From: Io17-Chloro-G2 sp034420695
Lineage (GTDB): Bacteria > Chloroflexota > Dehalococcoidia > Lucifugimonadales > UBA3495
Direction of reading: 5' to 3'
Assembly: GCA_034420695.1 (NCBI GenBank)
Contig: DAOULB010000010.1
Coordinates: 1-64,000 of the forward strand
Length of the DNA stretch: 64,000 nucleotides
Of the stretch, positions 8,073 to 16,100 are shown one piece after another; the first letter of the stretch is position 1; each line of letters begins with the position of its first letter. Under the pieces are notes generated by a model. That model worked only from the letters and a program-made list of their open reading frames with translations, ran no database searches and had not been told where the DNA came from. Made by a program: the position numbers and the translations under genes.

Positions 8073-8702
8073 CTACACCCCCAATAGGAACATCACCAGC
8101 CCGGCCGCTATCGGAATGGTCAGATTGTCATCCAGCGGAGATGGGACCAGCTCCGTCAATCCGGCCACCACGCCCCCCACCATCAGCCCCCAATAGTGGT
8201 CCGTAACCCCTGTCAACACCAGTACCGCCGTCACCACCCAGGCCGTGCCGATGAACGCCGCCGTACCACCAGGAGACTTCCCTCCAATCCTCGGCCCCGG
8301 CATCCTCCGCCCCGCCAAGGCTGCCACCGGGTCCCCCAGTGAGAGAAACAGCAGCGCCGCCGCCGCCGCTGTCGTCCCGAAGGCAACATACACCACCAAC
8401 GCCGAAAGCAGCATGTAGGTCGCGCCGGTGATGCGCCGGTCCTCGTTGGACTTCAGAATCGGGGCGAACCATCGCATGAACCGCCGGTTCAGCCATCCAA
8501 TGCGGAACCTAGCCGCGTCCAGCGCCAAGCCCCCCGCAGCCAGCGCGGCAAGGGCAATCGTCATCTCAAGTTCGGGAGCAATAAGGGCCGCAATGGGTAG
8601 TGTGGAACCGGCAATCAGGTGGAACAGCCTTCTCCAGACCGGAGGCCCGTCTCCGCTGGTCTCTTTCCCACCTTGGGCGGCATTCAAGCTCTCAGGCCCC
8701 AC
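8073..8702 (-). CDS. Dolichol/phytol kinase-like CTP-dependent membrane kinase
   Basis: This is a 209-residue membrane protein with about six hydrophobic segments. It starts with a cytoplasmic VWRRLFHLIAGSTLP block, then has DAARFRIGWLNRRF, ITGATYMLLSALVVYVAFG, SLGDPVAALAGRRMP and GGKSPGGTAAF. These are conserved in the family of dolichol, phytol and polyprenol kinases and CDP-diglyceride synthetase-like proteins. The GDP-x-AALxGR and GKSxxGT blocks are the CTP-binding hallmarks. It likely phosphorylates a membrane isoprenoid alcohol or participates in lipid activation. The exact substrate is not predictable. It is monocistronic or the last gene of a minus-strand group. Confidence 0.75.
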   Translation of the reverse strand: MGPESLNAAQGGKETSGDGPPVWRRLFHLIAGSTLPIAALIAPELEMTIALAALAAGGLALDAARFRIGWLNRRFMRWFAPILKSNEDRRITGATYMLLSALVVYVAFGTTAAAAALLFLSLGDPVAALAGRRMPGPRIGGKSPGGTAAFIGTAWVVTAVLVLTGVTDHYWGLMVGGVVAGLTELVPSPLDDNLTIPIAAGLVMFLLGV

Positions 8703-8818
8703 CCTTCAACCACCGGGCTTGTTCTTTCGCTCGTCTCGCAACCCCGCAGCATTACGCAGGACAATTGGGGAACCAAGTGGAAGATCACAGGGGCCGTCAG
8801 GGGAACCCTCACCCCGGT

Positions 8819-9523
8819 CTAGGATAGCGGAATGGTAATAGTATCGCCGGCCTGCCACCTGATGTGTCGCAACTTGGTGCCCATGGGAGCCTCGAACACC
8901 ATCCAGCCGTCTATCCCGAAGCCCTGCTGCAACTCATACGCCCCCGCCAGAAAGCCTTGGCCCGGCGGCGTGCCCGCCTCCCCTATTTCTATTACCCTCA
9001 CGTCCCTCGGGTCCCAGTTGGGCGGGTTGGGAACGTCGTTCCTTACAACTTCGTTCAAGTCCGTCGGCAGGTTCTCGTTCCCGAACCAGCCCCACCCCGA
9101 TTCATTCCTGCTCCAGCTTTCCCCCTGCTTGGCTACGTCCACCGGTGGATAGGGCTGCTCTCCTGCCAGGAAGGGCCGCAGCTCCGCTGCCTGCCCGTCG
9201 ATGTTGACCAAGTGGCTGGTCGCCGTATAGTTGGCAACTTGGAGCCGCACCAGCACCAGCTCATAGCCCCCTTGTGTTGGGGCCACCCGGTGATGCGTCA
9301 CCCCCGCCCCGGCGTACTGGTTGCTGTACTGGAGCACCGGCAGCCGCTGCAAGTCCACCACCGACACGTCTAAGGAACGGCCCCGGTACGGACGGCCAAA
9401 AGACTGTGGAGTATCGGAGCACGCCGCCAGGATGCCCCCAAGGAGCAGGGCAACCGCTATCACGCGGAATACCTTGCCTGCCATGCTGCCCGGAACGGCG
9501 GCCTGTGATTTGCCATTTGACAT
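8819..9523 (-). CDS. Lipoprotein with DUF4352-like beta domain
   Basis: This is a secreted lipoprotein of about 234 residues. A hydrophobic stretch (FRVIAVALLLGGILAAC) ends in a lipobox with the modified cysteine near residue 35. The mature part is beta-rich with GYELVLVRLQVANYTATSHLVN and a late GWMVFEAPMGTKLRHIRW. This pattern resembles DUF4352-type domains that occur on the outer face of the membrane. The start is uncertain. ATGs at 9523 and 9484 and a GTG at 9568 are in frame, none with a strong ribosome site, and the longest version would overlap the cysteine desulfurase gene. The function is unknown. Confidence 0.7.
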   Translation of the reverse strand: MSNGKSQAAVPGSMAGKVFRVIAVALLLGGILAACSDTPQSFGRPYRGRSLDVSVVDLQRLPVLQYSNQYAGAGVTHHRVAPTQGGYELVLVRLQVANYTATSHLVNIDGQAAELRPFLAGEQPYPPVDVAKQGESWSRNESGWGWFGNENLPTDLNEVVRNDVPNPPNWDPRDVRVIEIGEAGTPPGQGFLAGAYELQQGFGIDGWMVFEAPMGTKLRHIRWQAGDTITIPLS

Positions 9524-9560
9524 TGCGGAACCCAGATCCAAGCGAGAAACCCTGGCTTCC

Positions 9561-10796
9561 CTAGGCACTGGGCCCGGAAACGGCAGCAGTCCCGGAAACG
9601 GTGGCGGACCCCGAAACGGAAATCGACGGCAACTGCCGTAGCTGATCGATCAGGGCTGGCAGCTTCTCCAGCAAGTAGTCCACTTCCTCTCCTGTGTTGT
9701 ACTTGCCCAAGGTGATTCTCAGGCTGCTCCGCGCCCTCTCCGCTGGCTGCCCCATTGCCAAGAGCACGTGAGACGGCTCCAACGACCCGGAACTGCAGGC
9801 GCTCCCACTCGAGGCCGCTATCCCCGCCATGTCCAGCCCCAGCAGCACCGGTTCACCTTCAACCCCCGGAAATGAGAGGTTGACGTTGTTGGGCAGCCTC
9901 TCAGTGGGGTGTCCGTTCAACCTGCTGCCCGGCACCTTGTCCAATACCTGCTCTATGATCCGGTCCCGCAGCTCACGGCAATGGGCCCCCGTCTCCAGGC
10001 GCTGCCTGTCGGCGGCCTCCAATGCCACCGAAACCCCCACGATGCCGGGAATATTCTCGGTGCCGGAACGGCGCTCCCGCTCCTGTCCTCCCCCCAGTAT
10101 GAGGGGCAGGAAAGGAGTTGCCCTCTTTATGTAAAGAATCCCCGTGCCCTTGGGACCGTATATCTTGTGGCCCGACAGGCTCATCAAGTCCACGCCCACG
10201 TTCCTTACGTCCAAGTCCAAGAACCCCGCAGCCTGCACCGCGTCCGTGTGCACCGGGATAGTTCTTCCCAACTCCCCCGCCCGTGTCTTTGCCGCCTGGC
10301 AAATCTCCGGAACGGGGTTCACCGTGCCAACCTCGTTGTTGGCGTACATCACCGAAACCAGGGTGGTCTTGGCGGTTATGGCGTTGTACACGGACTCCGC
10401 ACTGACCATCCCGTAGGAGTCCACCGGCAGGTAGGTGACCTCGAACCCCATGGATTCCAAGTGCTGGCAGCAGTGCAGCACCGCGTGGTGCTCAACACTG
10501 GAGGTGACGATGTGGTTGCCGGCCTCCTGCATCGCGGTGGCCACGCCGAATATGGCCTCGTTGTCCGCCTCGGTTCCCCCGCCCGTGAACACCACCTCCC
10601 TTGAGCGGCAATGGAGCACCGCCGCTACCCGGTCCCTGGCTTCATCCAAGGCATACCGCGCCTCCTGCCCCACCGAATGCAGGCTCGACGGGTTGCCGTA
10701 AGCCCGGGTGAAAAACGGCAACATCGCCTCCACCACCTGTGGGTCGGTAGGAGTAGTCCCGGCATGGTCCAAGTAGATAGTACGTTGGCCTGCCAT
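9561..10796 (-). CDS. nifS: Cysteine desulfurase
   Basis: This is a 411-residue PLP enzyme of the NifS/IscS class. It starts MAGQRTIYLDHAGTTP with GAGG 7 nt before the ATG. The PLP lysine is K211 in SGHKIYGPKG, the cofactor histidine is in VEHHAVL, and the catalytic cysteine is C334 in SSGSACSSGS. It removes sulfur from cysteine for iron-sulfur clusters, tRNA thiolation and possibly as a selenium donor for selenophosphate synthesis, which is relevant given selA in this window. No iscU or mnmA is adjacent. The last 18 residues are three copies of an 18-nt repeat encoding VSGSAT, VSGTAA and VSGPSA, a tail absent from typical family members. Confidence 0.93.
   Translation of the reverse strand: MAGQRTIYLDHAGTTPTDPQVVEAMLPFFTRAYGNPSSLHSVGQEARYALDEARDRVAAVLHCRSREVVFTGGGTEADNEAIFGVATAMQEAGNHIVTSSVEHHAVLHCCQHLESMGFEVTYLPVDSYGMVSAESVYNAITAKTTLVSVMYANNEVGTVNPVPEICQAAKTRAGELGRTIPVHTDAVQAAGFLDLDVRNVGVDLMSLSGHKIYGPKGTGILYIKRATPFLPLILGGGQERERRSGTENIPGIVGVSVALEAADRQRLETGAHCRELRDRIIEQVLDKVPGSRLNGHPTERLPNNVNLSFPGVEGEPVLLGLDMAGIAASSGSACSSGSLEPSHVLLAMGQPAERARSSLRITLGKYNTGEEVDYLLEKLPALIDQLRQLPSISVSGSATVSGTAAVSGPSA
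9563..9616 (-). repeat. 18-nt tandem repeat at the 3' end of nifS
   Basis: Three consecutive 18-nt units beginning GTTTC(C/G)GGG on the minus strand encode the last residues of the cysteine desulfurase and end at its TAG. Compare the 18-nt units after groEL and the 15-nt units after the YyaL-type gene. Confidence 0.7.
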
Positions 10797-10838
10797 CGGA
10801 AACCTCAATCAGCGGTAGCACCAGAGCCTAGCGCCTTA

Positions 10839-10847
10839 ATTCTACCA
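10839..10847 (-). promoter_or_regulatory. Extended -10 promoter of nifS
   Basis: TGGTAGAAT on the minus strand fits an extended -10 element and would start RNA near 10832, leaving a 36-nt leader before the ATG at 10796. Related TGTTAGAAT boxes precede coaE, rimI, selA and ribD. No good -35 is visible. Confidence 0.5.
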
Positions 10848-10969
10848 CGCATAAGCGATTTGATTTGAATGGCCGGTAATGTGAGACGACCAACTGGCAA
10901 GGCTTGACAATGACAAGGCCTGGGATTGTATGATAAATGCACTATCTCGGCGGCGCCAATCGCTAACAA

Positions 10970-11016
10970 GTGGGCTAGGCGGGGCTCCTGAAACATGGAG
11001 GCCCGTCCTAGCCCAC
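10970..11016. terminator. Long GC-rich hairpin between nifS and the DUF3800 gene
   Basis: GTGGGCTAGG-CGGGGCTCC and GGAGGCCCGTCCTAGCCCAC can pair over about 18 bp around an 8-nt loop. It directly follows the minus-strand DUF3800 stop codon. T-runs are weak on both sides (TCTTTTAG on the plus strand), so it may be a terminator or a processing structure. Confidence 0.55.
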
Positions 11017-11023
11017 AAGTCTT

Positions 11024-11701
11024 TTAGTAGATGTACTGGCTAGTAGTTAAGTCCCGTGCCTTCACAAACGATAACGCCTCAGGCAATTGACCGCCGTCAA
11101 CCACCGTTTTGAAACCATTGGCTATGTGATGGACGACCTGCAATCCCTCCACATAAATCGAAGCAGCGTGCGTTATATGCGTAGGAGTTGGTATATTCCG
11201 GTTGTTCGATAGATATCGCCTCAGGTTCTCACTGTCCTGAATGGTGAGCTCGATGCGGTCCAAAACTAAGTCATAGTGGTTGGATTGCAGTTCGTTTAGC
11301 CTGAAATGGTGCTCCAGCAATCTCCGAAGGATGTAGTTTCGAAATCGAATAGGGCTGGGCGGCCTGCTCCCACCCGGCTTCAGGTAGCTGCCGGTATAGT
11401 TAGGCTTATCTACGTAAACTACCGATGCCCATATGCTCTTGCCACCTTCTGCCAAGACTCGAATTGGTTCAAGTAGCTTTGAAAACTCCTCTCTTTCGGT
11501 GGGTATCTTCAACTCTTTACTTAGTCTCGAGTAGTACCTGAAGGCTGCTATATGTTCATTGAGGTAACGGATAGAGTCGTCGCACAAATGCAAGGCGGCG
11601 GTGATGTAGAAACTGCTGCTCAGCAGTTCTCCAGAGACAGGGTCCAATACAAATGCGGGGTCTCCCGATTCATCCACGAATATGTAGTCATGACGTGCCA
11701 T
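11024..11701 (-). CDS. DUF3800 domain protein
   Basis: This is a 225-residue protein starting MARHDYIFVDESGDPAF. The early D-E-S-G block (D10, E11) followed by a long helical and beta alternation is typical of DUF3800, a family with an RNase H-like fold that is often associated with mobile or defence-type regions. A later DLVLDRIELT segment provides another acidic pair. The ATG at 11701 has AGGAAG in front, so the longer open frame to 11785 is not used. The gene ends next to a strong hairpin. Its neighbours are housekeeping genes. The biochemical role is unknown, and nuclease activity is only suggested by the fold. Confidence 0.8.
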   Translation of the reverse strand: MARHDYIFVDESGDPAFVLDPVSGELLSSSFYITAALHLCDDSIRYLNEHIAAFRYYSRLSKELKIPTEREEFSKLLEPIRVLAEGGKSIWASVVYVDKPNYTGSYLKPGGSRPPSPIRFRNYILRRLLEHHFRLNELQSNHYDLVLDRIELTIQDSENLRRYLSNNRNIPTPTHITHAASIYVEGLQVVHHIANGFKTVVDGGQLPEALSFVKARDLTTSQYIY

Positions 11702-11720
11702 CCAGCTTCCTAAGGAGCCG

Positions 11721-12824
11721 CTAGCGTCCCCGGCTGCCAAAGCGGCGAATGTCGCTGCGGACAATGATACCGACCATCTCTCCACCGTCCGTCACCACCA
11801 TCCCTCCCAAGCCACGGCTCTCCATAGCCTCCATGACCTCAGCCAAGCTCTCCTGTGGTGACACCCGTGGGATGCTCTCCAATGACATCATGGCGTCGGC
11901 CAGGATTGCTCCCGATGGTCTTACCTTGGAAACCCGGTCCACGCTCGCCTTTGAGGCTATTCCCGCAACCCTCCCGTGAAGCAGCACTCCCAGCACCTGC
12001 CCTTGGTTCAACAGTCCCCGCGCCACCATTGGGGAACCCAGGGGAGTCTCACCGGGCAGCGATTGCCAGGAAGTGGACATCGCCTCCGATACTGTCCCTT
12101 GCTTAAGCCGTTCCCTCAGCCTTTCCTGTCTGTAACTGCTGGTGGCCGCGGAAAACAGGAACAGTCCCACAACTGCCATCCATATACCCTGGAAACCCTC
12201 CGAAGTCACAGCCATTAAAATCCCGCCCGCAACCATGAGGACCCCCAACAACTGGCCGCCTGCCACCGCCACCCGCGTCGCCAGCCAGTAGTTCCCGGTC
12301 AACCCCCACAGTGCGGAGCGCAGCACCCGGCCCCCGTCCAAGGGGAATCCCGGCAGCATGTTGAACACCGCCAAGCTCAGGTTCACCCAAGCCAACACCA
12401 GCAGCACCGAGCCTATGCCCGGGTTGGAGTCTCGCAACCCGAACCACAGCCCGGCGCAAGCCCCGCAGATGGCCAAGCTGCACAGGGGGCCCACCACTGC
12501 GACCATGAACTCCGTGCGGGACCGTCCGGCCTCATGGGCCAGCTGCGATACTCCCCCAAAAATAAACAGTGTAATTTGGTGCACCGGAATGCCTATGCGC
12601 ACTGCCACAATGCTGTGGGACAGCTCATGGGCCAGCACCGAAGCGAAGAACAGCAGGGCAGTCAGGGCTCCCACTCCCCAGTGCTGGAACTGGGGCCAAG
12701 ACGGTCGGGCTTCCTGGAAATAGTCGCTGAAAAGAAAAGTGACCAGCGCGAAGATAAAGATCCAGGTGATGTTAACTTCCACCGGGATGCCCAGTATCTT
12801 TCCCAGCCTGAAGGATAAGTTCAT
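11721..12824 (-). CDS. M50 (site-2-protease type) metalloprotease with CBS domains
   Basis: This is a 367-residue intramembrane protease. It starts MNLSFRLGKILGIPVEV and has about six membrane segments. The zinc motif HELSH is at residues 66-70, and the second ligand block NMLPGFPLDGG is at about 155-165. The C-terminal 140 residues carry a pair of CBS-like modules (PSGAILADAM, VSPQESLAEVMEAM, GGMVVTDGGEMVGIIVRSD), which usually bind adenine nucleotides and control the protease. Family members cleave membrane-bound regulators such as anti-sigma factors. The start is uncertain: ATGs at 12824 and 12866 lack clear ribosome sites, and a longer frame would overlap speB. 12824 is used because it matches the usual N-terminus. 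Confidence 0.88.
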   Translation of the reverse strand: MNLSFRLGKILGIPVEVNITWIFIFALVTFLFSDYFQEARPSWPQFQHWGVGALTALLFFASVLAHELSHSIVAVRIGIPVHQITLFIFGGVSQLAHEAGRSRTEFMVAVVGPLCSLAICGACAGLWFGLRDSNPGIGSVLLVLAWVNLSLAVFNMLPGFPLDGGRVLRSALWGLTGNYWLATRVAVAGGQLLGVLMVAGGILMAVTSEGFQGIWMAVVGLFLFSAATSSYRQERLRERLKQGTVSEAMSTSWQSLPGETPLGSPMVARGLLNQGQVLGVLLHGRVAGIASKASVDRVSKVRPSGAILADAMMSLESIPRVSPQESLAEVMEAMESRGLGGMVVTDGGEMVGIIVRSDIRRFGSRGR

Positions 12825-12927
12825 GTCAAAGGGGGTGGTTGAAGAAGTTACTGCCGTAGAGTCCATCGGAATGGACTTCTCGACTGGTCCATTGAGGTAA
12901 GAAAAGCCCCACTCCGGGGCTGTAAGT

Positions 12928-13809
12928 CTACAAGGCAGCGTAGGCTGCCAGCTTGTAGGCCAGCTTGGCAGCGGTGTAAGAACAGGCCGGTGGACCATCG
13001 CCCGGTGACAGCTCGCACAGGTCGAAACCGATTATGGAATGAGACTCGGCCACCGCCTTCAACAGCCCGGTTATCTGCCCCCAGTCAAGACCTCCCGGTT
13101 CCGGCGTGCCCACCGCCGACATTAGCGAGGGGTCCAGCACATCCAAGTCCACGCTGACGTACACCGGCGACTCCAAGTGCTCTACCACCCACCGGTTGAA
13201 TTGCTCTGGGCCTTGCCTTGGCGGCCAGCCCATGACCGGCACTTGCCTGGAATCAATGAACTCTCGTTCCTCTTGGCTCAGGCTGCGTATTCCTGCCAGC
13301 ACCACCGGGCACAGGTCGTGAATGCGCCTGGCCCCCGAGGCATGCCCCCAGCAGGTTCCCATGAACTCGTCCCGCAGGTCGGCATGAGCGTCCAAGTACA
13401 GCACCGACATTCCGGGGTAAGCCTCCAAGTGCGCCTGCACCGACCCCACGGAAAGCGAGTGTTCCCCGCCCAGCAGCCCGACTACACGTTCCGGGTGCAG
13501 GTAGCCGGCCACTGCCTCCTTCACTCTCTGGGCCATGTGCTGGGGGCCGCCCATGTGGGGCTCCAGTGCGGCCGTAGTGTGAATTCCCAGCAGGGAAACA
13601 TCCGCGTCCAGTTCCCAGTCGTAATCTTCTAGACCATAGGACGCTTGAATGATCGCATTGGGGCCGTCCCGGGAGCCGGCCCTCATGGAAGTAGTACTGT
13701 CGTAGGGCGCCGGTATGAATACAATGCGGGCCCGCTCCAAGCAACTCTGGTCTTGGTGCAGGCCAAGAAAATTGAATGGAATGCTCGGTATTCGGGCCGA
13801 CTCAGCCAC
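12928..13809 (-). CDS. speB: Agmatinase-type ureohydrolase
   Basis: This is a 293-residue enzyme of the arginase/agmatinase fold. The binuclear manganese site is visible as GGEHSLS, LDAHADLRDE and SVDLDVLDPS. It hydrolyses agmatine to putrescine and urea, or, in organisms with the Thermus-type route, N1-aminopropylagmatine to spermidine. The preferred start is GTG at 13809, with GGAG 6 nt upstream. It overlaps the end of speD by 8 nt, indicating translational coupling. The pairing with speD means both decarboxylated AdoMet and a urea-releasing step are made together. Arginine decarboxylase and the aminopropyltransferase are not in the window. Confidence 0.88.
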   Translation of the reverse strand: MAESARIPSIPFNFLGLHQDQSCLERARIVFIPAPYDSTTSMRAGSRDGPNAIIQASYGLEDYDWELDADVSLLGIHTTAALEPHMGGPQHMAQRVKEAVAGYLHPERVVGLLGGEHSLSVGSVQAHLEAYPGMSVLYLDAHADLRDEFMGTCWGHASGARRIHDLCPVVLAGIRSLSQEEREFIDSRQVPVMGWPPRQGPEQFNRWVVEHLESPVYVSVDLDVLDPSLMSAVGTPEPGGLDWGQITGLLKAVAESHSIIGFDLCELSPGDGPPACSYTAAKLAYKLAAYAAL

Positions 13810-14224
13810 CGGTTCTCCCGGTCTCCAAGGCGGTTCTCTGCTTCCTGGTCTCCACTGCGCCCTGCCGGGAATCCAGCCATTCCAGGCCCCGGTCCAGCAC
13901 CCAGGTCTGGGTCTCCTCCAAGTCGAACAGTTCGCGGGCATTGGCCAGCGCCCCCTCTTGGTCGAAGCTCCGGCAGGAGAATATGTCGATATTGACGTAG
14001 TCCTTGAGGGGAAATGTGTGGACGCTGATGTGGCTCTCGGCGATTATCACGAAGCCGGATATGCCCGAGTCCTCCGGCTTGGGGGCGTCGTACTCAAGCA
14101 CCTTGGGTTCGGTGATTCGGGTCATCCCCAGGGTGGCCGGGGTCTCGAGCAGGAATGCCTCAAGGCGCTGCTTGTCCCACATCTTGCTGGTGTCTCCGCG
14201 GTAACCGTCGATAACCAAGTGCAT
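13802..14224 (-). CDS. speD: S-adenosylmethionine decarboxylase proenzyme
   Basis: This is a 140-residue prokaryotic class 1B AdoMet decarboxylase. The self-cleavage site is ESHISVHTFP, where cleavage between E63 and S64 generates the pyruvoyl group from the serine. The conserved D-x-F-S-C block (NIDIFSCRSF) follows. The product, decarboxylated AdoMet, donates aminopropyl groups in spermidine synthesis. The length is slightly above the usual 120-130 residues owing to an Arg/Glu-rich tail that overlaps speB. It is the first gene of a two-gene minus-strand operon divergent from the ABC exporter genes. The 215-bp divergent spacer contains a TTTAGAAT box on the plus strand but no complete promoter could be assigned. 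Confidence 0.92.
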   Translation of the reverse strand: MHLVIDGYRGDTSKMWDKQRLEAFLLETPATLGMTRITEPKVLEYDAPKPEDSGISGFVIIAESHISVHTFPLKDYVNIDIFSCRSFDQEGALANARELFDLEETQTWVLDRGLEWLDSRQGAVETRKQRTALETGRTGG

Positions 14225-14438
14225 CCTGAAGTAAGCCTCCAGATATGAGAGTTAAGATTAGACACTGGGCCCTGGTGCAGAAATCACGTCTCGCCACCCT
14301 CTCTGCACCTTGGCAAATCCGGGGGTTTAGAATATCATCACTAGCTGCTGTGCACAATTTGGAACAGAGATTAGGGGACGTCCCGGCAGTCCGGGAATCC
14401 CGTTCTGGAAACTCCCCTTTCGACAGGACCTGCCGCCC

Positions 14439-15383
14439 ATGCCTGCAATGATCCAGGCCACTGGCCTTACCCACTATTACGGCCCGCATCCTGCCATCCA
14501 GGACGTGAATTTCGGAGTGGAGCGGGGAGAAATCCTTGGATTCCTCGGTCCCAACGGCGCCGGCAAGACCACCACCATGCGGATTATCACCGGCTACATG
14601 CCGCCAACCCGGGGTGCGGTTTCCTTGGACGGCTACGATGTGGTGGAACAATCGCTGCAGGCCAGAAAACGCATCGGCTACCTTCCCGAAACCGTTCCCC
14701 TCTACACCGACATGACAGTCACCGGCTACCTGAAGTACATGGGTACCCTCAGGGGCATGTCCTCCAAGGACATCAACCGCCGCACCTCCGAGGTGGTGGA
14801 CATCTGCCGCCTGGGGGACTACCGCAAGAGCTTCATTGGCAAGCTCTCCAAGGGGTTCCGCCAGAGGGTGGGGGTGGCCCAAGCCATCCTTCACGAACCG
14901 GAAGTCCTGGTGCTGGACGAACCCACCATCGGCATCGACCCCATCCAGGTCGTGGAGACCAGGCGGCTGATTCAGGACTTGGGCAAGGCCCAGACCGTGG
15001 TCCTCAGCAGCCACATCCTGCCAGAAGTCAGCATGATCTGCCAGCGGGTCCTGATAATCCACGAAGGCAGAATCGTGGCCGAGGACACCCCGGCCAACCT
15101 CGCCCAGCGTCTCCAGGGAGTCAACCGGCTTGAAGTGGAAATTACCGGCCCCAGGGAAGATGTGCTCCCAGCCCTGCGCCGCATTAACGGTGTTAGTGAG
15201 GTCTCCTACCGGGGTAGTCAGGGTCGCGACGTTTACTCGGTTTTGGCCCAGGGAGGCCAGGACCTCCGTGACGAAATCTCCCGGGCCGTTGTCAGCAGCG
15301 GCTGGAGCCTTTTGAGTATGCAACTGGTCGGCATGAGCTTGGAGGAGATTTTCCTGAAGCTGACCACCCAGGAGGAACTGTAG
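14439..15383 (+). CDS. ABC transporter ATPase (Gld-like)
   Basis: This is a 314-residue ATPase with Walker A GPNGAGKTTT, Q-loop region GYLPETVPLY, signature LSKGFRQRV in place of the usual LSGGQ, Walker B VLVLDEPT and the H-loop in VLSSHIL. A C-terminal 80-residue regulatory domain follows. It is the first gene of a four-gene plus-strand unit with an ABC-2 permease, a large periplasmic/membrane Gld-G-like protein and a DUF4340 protein. This set is widespread and is related to the GldA-F-G exporters of gliding bacteria. What is exported is unknown. The ATG at 14439 or the one at 14448 may be used. Confidence 0.9.
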   Translation: MPAMIQATGLTHYYGPHPAIQDVNFGVERGEILGFLGPNGAGKTTTMRIITGYMPPTRGAVSLDGYDVVEQSLQARKRIGYLPETVPLYTDMTVTGYLKYMGTLRGMSSKDINRRTSEVVDICRLGDYRKSFIGKLSKGFRQRVGVAQAILHEPEVLVLDEPTIGIDPIQVVETRRLIQDLGKAQTVVLSSHILPEVSMICQRVLIIHEGRIVAEDTPANLAQRLQGVNRLEVEITGPREDVLPALRRINGVSEVSYRGSQGRDVYSVLAQGGQDLRDEISRAVVSSGWSLLSMQLVGMSLEEIFLKLTTQEEL

Positions 15384-15385
15384 CC

Positions 15386-16099
15386 ATGCGAGCGGTCCAA
15401 GCGGTCGCTTGGAAAGAGATTCAGGTCTATTTCAGCAGCCCTACCGCCTACATCATCGCCACCATCTTCCTTGTCTTGGCGGGCTTCTTTTTTGTCAGGG
15501 ACTTGGGAGACCCCTTTCCCGAGGCTTCCCTGAGCAGCTTCTTCCAGGGCGTCACCATTGTTTTGGTGCTGCTGGCCCCGGTTCTGACCATGCGCCTCAT
15601 GGCCGAGGAGCAAAAGCTGGGCACCATCGAACTTCTCCTCACGTCCCCGGTGCGGGACTGGGAAATTGTCCTGGGCAAGTATCTTGCCAGTATGGTGTTC
15701 TTTGTGGGCACCATGGTGCTTACTCTGTATTACACTATCTTGCTTTTTGCCTTCGCCGACCCCGACCCCGGCCCCATCTATTCCGGTTACTTGGGGTTGT
15801 TCCTCTACGGCGCCGCGGCCTTGTCCATCGGACTGCTTGCTTCCACCCTCACCAGCAACCAGATTGTGGCTGCGGCCGTGGCCATGGGAATTCTTCTGGT
15901 GCTGTATTTCGCCGATGCCGCCTCTGGCTCCCTGGGGACCACGGCCTCCAACGTAATCGGCCAGATCGGCATCAAGAGCCACTTCGACGACTTCGAGCGT
16001 GGCGTCATCGACACCAGGCACGTCCTGTACTACGTCTGCGTGATCGCCTTCTTCCTCTTCTTGACCATCCGGGCTCTCGAGACCCGGAGGTGGCGCTGA
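15386..16099 (+). CDS. ABC-2 type permease (GldF-like)
   Basis: This is a 237-residue membrane protein with six hydrophobic segments. It starts MRAVQAVAWKEIQVYFSSP, which is the cytoplasmic coupling helix typical of GldF and NosY-like permeases. MAEEQKLGTIELLLTSPV is the conserved ABC-2 block between membrane helices 2 and 3. The gene lies 2 nt after the ATPase gene and 1 nt before the next gene, so the three are strictly coupled. It forms the membrane channel of the exporter. Confidence 0.9.
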   Translation: MRAVQAVAWKEIQVYFSSPTAYIIATIFLVLAGFFFVRDLGDPFPEASLSSFFQGVTIVLVLLAPVLTMRLMAEEQKLGTIELLLTSPVRDWEIVLGKYLASMVFFVGTMVLTLYYTILLFAFADPDPGPIYSGYLGLFLYGAAALSIGLLASTLTSNQIVAAAVAMGILLVLYFADAASGSLGTTASNVIGQIGIKSHFDDFERGVIDTRHVLYYVCVIAFFLFLTIRALETRRWR

Positions 16100-16100
16100 C